From DASUBN01 sp964584665 (lineage in GTDB: Bacteria; Pseudomonadota; Gammaproteobacteria; Natronospirales; REEB76): DNA of 16,848 bases. Shown here one piece after another: positions 13,278-16,848 of this stretch. Location of the stretch: positions 1 through 16,848 of the forward strand of contig CAZPAO010000044.1 of the NCBI GenBank assembly GCA_964584665.1. Reading direction: 5' to 3'. Within the stretch, counting starts at the first letter, position 1. Every line of letters begins with the position of its first letter. The notes beneath the pieces were generated by a model. That model saw only the letters and a program-made list of their open reading frames with translations. It made no database searches and was not told where the DNA came from. The position numbers were made by a program, and so were the translations under genes.

Positions 13278-14531
13278 ATGAGCGAGGAGAGCGCCACGGT
13301 CGCGATGCGCCGGCTGTTCCAGCAGGCGGTGGCGGCGTTCACGCAGCACCGTTACGCGGATGCGCAGCCGCTCCTGGAGCGGGCTGCCGAGGGCCACGAT
13401 GCGGAGGCGCAGAACCTCCTGGGCATCATGCTCCTGAACGGGATGGGCGTGACCCCGGACGTGCGCCGCGCCGCGGTGCTGTTCGAGGCGGCCGCCGCAG
13501 GCGGCCTGAAAGAAGCGCACTACAACCTCGCCAACATCAAGTTCAACGCCATCGGCGCTGTCCGCGACGAGGCTGCTGCACAGCGCCACCTGCTCGCCGC
13601 CGCCCGTGCCGGCCACCGGCCTTCATTGCGCTCGCTGGGGTTCATCTACCACGCGGCGGGGAAGCAGGATCGTTGGCCCGCGCTCGCCACCCATTGTTTC
13701 CGTCTCGCCGCCGAAGCGGGAGACCCCTTGGCGCAATACATCTATGGCCTGCGCCTGAACCGCGGCCATGGCACGCCGGCCGATCCACTGGCTGCCGCCG
13801 ATTGCTTCGCCGCCGCCGCCCAGGCGGGCGTGTATCTCGCGCGTGAGCGCCTCGCGGAAGTGCGGGAACTCACCCAGAGCCGTACCCAGCTTCCGGCAGC
13901 GCGCGCCGACGAGGAGTTGCCGCCCTGCCTCTTGCCCGAACTGCCGCCGGCGGAACCGGCCCGCACGGTCGCGTTCATGTCCGAGCACCGAGATGCCTTG
14001 GACGAATACCTGGGGGACCATCTCATCAACGTCGCGGCACCCCGCCTCATGCCTTCAGGCGTGGTGGACCCCGATACCGGGGCGGCGGTGCATTCGGAAC
14101 TGCGCACCAGCCATTCCATGCATTTCCAGCCTTCCATGTACGACGCAGCCGTGTACCTGGCGCTGCGCCGCATCGCGTGGATCGCCGGTTCGCCGCCGGA
14201 GCACGCGGAGCCGCTCGGCGTGTTGCGCTACGGGCCCGGACAGGAATACCGGCCGCACTACGATTACTACACCGATGACCGGCACGAGGTCCAGCGCGTC
14301 GCCACTGTGTTCGTCTACCTGAACGAGGTGGCCGAGGGCGGGGGTACCGACTTCCCGCGGCTCGCGGTGAAGGTGGATCCGGAGCGGGGCAAGGCGGTGA
14401 AGTTCCTGAACTGCACCCCGGGCGGCGAGCCGAACCCGGATACCCTGCACGCGGGCCTGCCGGTGGTCCGCGGCGAGAAATGGCTCGCGACCCTGTGGTT
14501 CTGGGACCGCCCCTTCCGGTGGTTTGGCTGA
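13278..14531 (+). CDS. Sel1-repeat prolyl 4-hydroxylase-like oxygenase
   Basis: A 417-residue protein. Residues about 10-195 hold Sel1-like (TPR-type) repeats, such as AEAQNLLGIMLLNGMGV (42-58) and PLAQYIYGLRLNRGHGT (150-166). Residues about 240-417 hold a prolyl 4-hydroxylase catalytic domain (P4Hc). In that domain RTSHSMHF (276-283), YGPGQEYRPHYDYYTDD (318-334), ATVFVYLNEVAEGGGTDFP (342-360) and LHAGLPVVRGEKWLATLWF (390-408) are classic. The triad is H327, D329 and H391, and K401 anchors 2-oxoglutarate. It should hydroxylate prolines or a related target in a protein or peptide, with the repeats binding that target. The frame is open far upstream (to 12123), but the ATG at 13278 is right: Sel1 homology begins just after it and the longer version would be antisense to the neighbouring gene. 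A GGGGA motif lies 5 nt upstream. It is transcribed divergently from the minus operon. Confidence 0.9.
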   Translation: MSEESATVAMRRLFQQAVAAFTQHRYADAQPLLERAAEGHDAEAQNLLGIMLLNGMGVTPDVRRAAVLFEAAAAGGLKEAHYNLANIKFNAIGAVRDEAAAQRHLLAAARAGHRPSLRSLGFIYHAAGKQDRWPALATHCFRLAAEAGDPLAQYIYGLRLNRGHGTPADPLAAADCFAAAAQAGVYLARERLAEVRELTQSRTQLPAARADEELPPCLLPELPPAEPARTVAFMSEHRDALDEYLGDHLINVAAPRLMPSGVVDPDTGAAVHSELRTSHSMHFQPSMYDAAVYLALRRIAWIAGSPPEHAEPLGVLRYGPGQEYRPHYDYYTDDRHEVQRVATVFVYLNEVAEGGGTDFPRLAVKVDPERGKAVKFLNCTPGGEPNPDTLHAGLPVVRGEKWLATLWFWDRPFRWFG

Positions 14532-14568
14532 ATTCCCCGGGGTTTTCGCCGCATCCAGACAGGCGCCT

Positions 14569-14597
14569 TTCATCTTTCCGGTCGCTTGCGCTACACT
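14569..14597 (+). promoter_or_regulatory. Candidate sucA promoter
   Basis: TACACT (14592-14597) follows TTCATC (14569-14574) at 17 bp. This predicts a 5' leader of about 110 nt for sucA. The hexamer is the same as that before the gene at 9397. The 183-nt gap between the Sel1-P4H gene and sucA contains nothing else that I recognise as a gene. Confidence 0.4.
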
Positions 14598-14621
14598 ATC
14601 CAACTGCGGCCTGAGCGGGTA

Positions 14622-14635
14622 TCTCCGTAAGGAGA
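14622..14635 (+). other. Small GNRA hairpin in the sucA leader
   Basis: TCTCC (14622-14626) pairs with GGAGA (14631-14635) around a GTAA tetraloop. It hides a Shine-Dalgarno-like AAGGAGA about 80 nt before the sucA ATG. Whether it matters is unknown. Confidence 0.3.
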
Positions 14636-14714
14636 GTGCCGTAAGTCTCTTGAATACGTTGCCATTTTCTCAGTCATCGCGGGCGCGTCTTCCGCTGGCC
14701 GTCCGATGCAACCA

Positions 14715-16848
14715 ATGGCGAAAATGAGCGAATCACTGCAAGCACGCGAATCCACCACGCCGCTCTCCGGCGGCAACGCACCCTACGTCGAAGCCCTCTA
14801 CGAGCAGTACCTGAAGGACCCCGCGTCGGTGCCTCAGGCGTGGCAGGACTATTTCCGCGCCCTCCAGTCCGGTGCCCGTGAGACGGCCCGTGGCCCCATC
14901 GAGGCCGAACTCCTGGCTCGCGCCCATGCCCCGCGCCGGGTTGCGGCGGAGAGCACCGGTAGTGGTCTGGACCCGGCAGCAGCGGAGAAGCAGGCGGCGG
15001 TGATCCGCCTCATCGAGGCCTATCGCGGCCGCGGCCATCAGCACGCCAAGCTCGATCCCCTGGGTCTCGTGGCCCCCACGGATGCGCCGGACCTGCAACT
15101 GGAATTCCACGGCCTGGGCCAGGCGGACATGGGCACGGTGTTCAGCACCGTCTCCCTCACCGGCCCGGACCGCCGCCCCCTCAAGGACATCTGGCAGATG
15201 CTGCAGCAGGTCTACTGCGGCACCATCGGCTTCGAGTTCATGCACGTCACCAACAGCGAGGAGCGCCTGTGGCTGAAGAGCCGCATCGAAGGCAGCGGTG
15301 CCCGCGCTCCCTTGAGCGCCGACGAACGCATGACCGTGCTCAAGAACCTGACCGCCGCCGAAGGCCTCGAGAAGTACCTGCACACCAAGTACGTGGGGCA
15401 GAAGCGCTTCTCCCTGGAGGGTGGCGACTCGATGATGCCGCTCCTGCATGACGTGGTGCAGAAGGGCGGCGCCGCCGGCATCCAGGAGATCGTGGTGGGC
15501 ATGGCGCACCGCGGCCGCCTGAACGTGCTCATCAACCTGCTCGGCAAGTCGCCCAAGGAACTGTTCCTCGAGTTCGAGGGCATACACGAACACAAGGACG
15601 GCGACGGCTCCGGCGACGTGAAGTACCACATGGGCTTCTCGTCCGACATCAAGACGCCCGGTGGCAACGTGCATCTCGCGCTCGCCTTCAACCCCTCGCA
15701 CCTCGAGATCGTGAACCCGGTGGTGGAGGGCTCCGTGCGCGCCCGCCAGGACCGCCGCGACGACGCCAAGGGCGACAAGATACTGCCGGTGCTGATCCAC
15801 GGCGATGCGGCCTTCGCCGGCCAGGGCGTGGGGATGGAGACGCTGCAGCTGTCCCAGGCGCGAGGCTTCCACACCGGCGGCACCCTGCACGTGGTGCTGA
15901 ACAACCAGGTGGGCTTCACCATCAGCGATCCGCGCGATGCGCGTTCCACGCCTTACTGCACCGACCTCGCCAAGATGCTCGAGGCGCCGGTGTTCCATGT
16001 GAACGGCGACGACCCGGAGGCGGTGATCTTCGTCACGCGCATGGCGCTCGACTACCGCCAGACCTTCCATAAAGACGTGTTCATCGACCTCGTGTGTTAC
16101 CGCCGCCACGGCCACAACGAGGCGGACGAGCCTTCGGCCACGCAGCCGGTGATGTACCAGCACATCAAGAGCCACGCTACGCCGCGCGCGCTCTACGCCG
16201 AGTCGCTGGCGGGGCAGGGCGTGATCGAGGCCGCTGCCGCGGCGGCGCTCACCGAGCAGTACCGTAAGGACCTGGACGCCGGCAAGCCGGTGGCGCCCGG
16301 CATCACCCCCTATGTCGCCAACGAATTCAGCGTCGACTGGTCGCGCTTCCAGAAGCGCAGCATCACCGAGGCCTTCGAGACCAGGCTCGACAAGAAGCGC
16401 ATGCAGCCGCTGATGGACGCCATGAACCGGGTGCCGGCGGATGTGGAGCTGCATCCGCGCGTCGCCAAGATCTACGAAGATCGCCGCAAGATGGCCGCCG
16501 GCGAGCAGCCCATGGACTGGGGCTTCGCCGAGATCCTCGCCTATGCGAGCCTCGTGACCGAGGACTGCGCCGTGCGTCTCACCGGGCAGGACAGCGGCCG
16601 CGGCACTTTCTTCCACCGCCACGCGGTGCTGCACAACCAGAAGGACTACAGCACCTGGACGCCGCTGCAGCACGTGGCGCCGGCGCAGAAGCGTTTCACG
16701 GTGGTGGACTCGCTGCTCTCGGAAGAGGCGGTGATGGGCTTCGAATACGGCTACAGCACCGCGGACCCCGAGGCGCTGGTGATCTGGGAAGGGCAGTTCG
16801 GCGACTTCGCCAACGGCGCCCAGGTGGTCATCGACCAGTTCATGGCGG
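14715..16848 (+). CDS. sucA: 2-oxoglutarate dehydrogenase E1 component, N-terminal part (3' end outside window)
   Basis: SucA is the thiamine-diphosphate-dependent E1 of the 2-oxoglutarate dehydrogenase complex in the TCA cycle; it decarboxylates 2-oxoglutarate and passes succinyl to the lipoyl group of E2 (SucB). The first 711 of about 940 codons are present, with no stop before the window edge. The N-terminal helix that binds the complex is visible in APYVEALYEQYLKDP. Then come YRGRGHQHAKLDPLG, KRFSLEGGDSMMPL, EIVVGMAHRGRLNVL, FNPSHLEIVNPVVEG, the thiamine-diphosphate site HGDAAFAGQGV (from about 362), NNQVGFT (396-402) and RHGHNEADEPS (464-474). The visible part ends in the second thiamine-diphosphate domain (SEEAVMGFEYGYS). 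The start is either the ATG at 14715 or the one at 14724; neither has a good ribosome binding site. This is a core gene and probably marks the right edge of the accessory block. Confidence 0.97.
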   Translation, partial: MAKMSESLQARESTTPLSGGNAPYVEALYEQYLKDPASVPQAWQDYFRALQSGARETARGPIEAELLARAHAPRRVAAESTGSGLDPAAAEKQAAVIRLIEAYRGRGHQHAKLDPLGLVAPTDAPDLQLEFHGLGQADMGTVFSTVSLTGPDRRPLKDIWQMLQQVYCGTIGFEFMHVTNSEERLWLKSRIEGSGARAPLSADERMTVLKNLTAAEGLEKYLHTKYVGQKRFSLEGGDSMMPLLHDVVQKGGAAGIQEIVVGMAHRGRLNVLINLLGKSPKELFLEFEGIHEHKDGDGSGDVKYHMGFSSDIKTPGGNVHLALAFNPSHLEIVNPVVEGSVRARQDRRDDAKGDKILPVLIHGDAAFAGQGVGMETLQLSQARGFHTGGTLHVVLNNQVGFTISDPRDARSTPYCTDLAKMLEAPVFHVNGDDPEAVIFVTRMALDYRQTFHKDVFIDLVCYRRHGHNEADEPSATQPVMYQHIKSHATPRALYAESLAGQGVIEAAAAAALTEQYRKDLDAGKPVAPGITPYVANEFSVDWSRFQKRSITEAFETRLDKKRMQPLMDAMNRVPADVELHPRVAKIYEDRRKMAAGEQPMDWGFAEILAYASLVTEDCAVRLTGQDSGRGTFFHRHAVLHNQKDYSTWTPLQHVAPAQKRFTVVDSLLSEEAVMGFEYGYSTADPEALVIWEGQFGDFANGAQVVIDQFMA

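Noticed and set aside
14534..14544. CCCCGGGG followed by TTTT after the Sel1-P4H gene, as a terminator
   Set aside because: The palindrome has no loop and the T-run is only four bases, so it cannot form a normal terminator hairpin.
2599..14714. A functional link between sucA and the block through 2-oxoglutarate
   Set aside because: The six oxygenases use the substrate of SucA, but sucA is a core gene with its own candidate promoter, and adjacency alone does not support a metabolic link. It more likely just marks the block boundary.
14733..16673. A 646-codon open frame on the minus strand opposite sucA
   Set aside because: It is His/Val/Arg-rich, without motifs, and fully antisense to clear SucA motifs.
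1..16848. CRISPR arrays, tRNA or rRNA genes, insertion sequences or phage genes
   Set aside because: I found no regularly spaced repeats, cloverleaf-like segments, transposase or integrase motifs. The whole window is accounted for by the listed genes and short spacers.

Overview
The window is GC-rich bacterial DNA, most likely from a gammaproteobacterium near the Xanthomonadales, Nevskiales or Steroidobacterales. The evidence is a large outer-membrane TonB-dependent receptor with a C-terminal phenylalanine, a proteobacterial-type SucA, and TPR-sulfotransferases of a kind common in these groups. The lineage is inferred from gene style and was not tested. I see no tRNA, rRNA, CRISPR array, transposase or attachment site.

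Layout. Positions 1-2474 hold the 3' part of a TonB-dependent receptor gene, closed by a strong rho-independent terminator (2501-2528). Positions 2599-14531 hold ten genes packed almost without gaps. From 14715 to the window end runs sucA (2-oxoglutarate dehydrogenase E1), cut by the window edge.

The central block is the remarkable part. Every one of its ten genes encodes a 2-oxoglutarate/Fe(II) oxygenase (hydroxylase-type) domain, a sulfotransferase-type P-loop domain, or both. In order they are: TPR-sulfotransferase (+), prolyl-hydroxylase-like oxygenase (+), TPR-sulfotransferase (-), second oxygenase family (-), a fusion of an Asp/Asn beta-hydroxylase-like domain with a sulfotransferase (-), a stand-alone paralogue of that hydroxylase domain (+), a short family-2-like sulfotransferase (-), a TPR-AspH-type hydroxylase (-), a divergent sulfotransferase-like protein (-), and a Sel1-repeat prolyl 4-hydroxylase (+). 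That makes six oxygenase domains and five sulfotransferase or sulfotransferase-like domains from several unrelated subfamilies. TPR or Sel1 repeats, which usually bind proteins or peptides, are fused to both enzyme classes.

Transcription units. There are two minus-strand operons (9274 to 4992 and 13199 to 10038). They are separated and flanked by plus-strand genes, with divergent promoter regions at 9275-9396 and 13200-13277. The convergent gene ends overlap by 16 nt and by 4 nt.

How the genes may work together (inference). None of the block proteins shows a signal peptide or membrane segment, so they should act in the cytoplasm, where PAPS and 2-oxoglutarate are available. Hydroxylation followed by O-sulfation of a protein or peptide is the simplest joint hypothesis, and the hydroxylase-sulfotransferase fusion supports it. 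No small precursor gene is visible in the short intergenic gaps. The substrate is therefore either encoded outside the window or is a larger protein, with the neighbouring receptor as one candidate.
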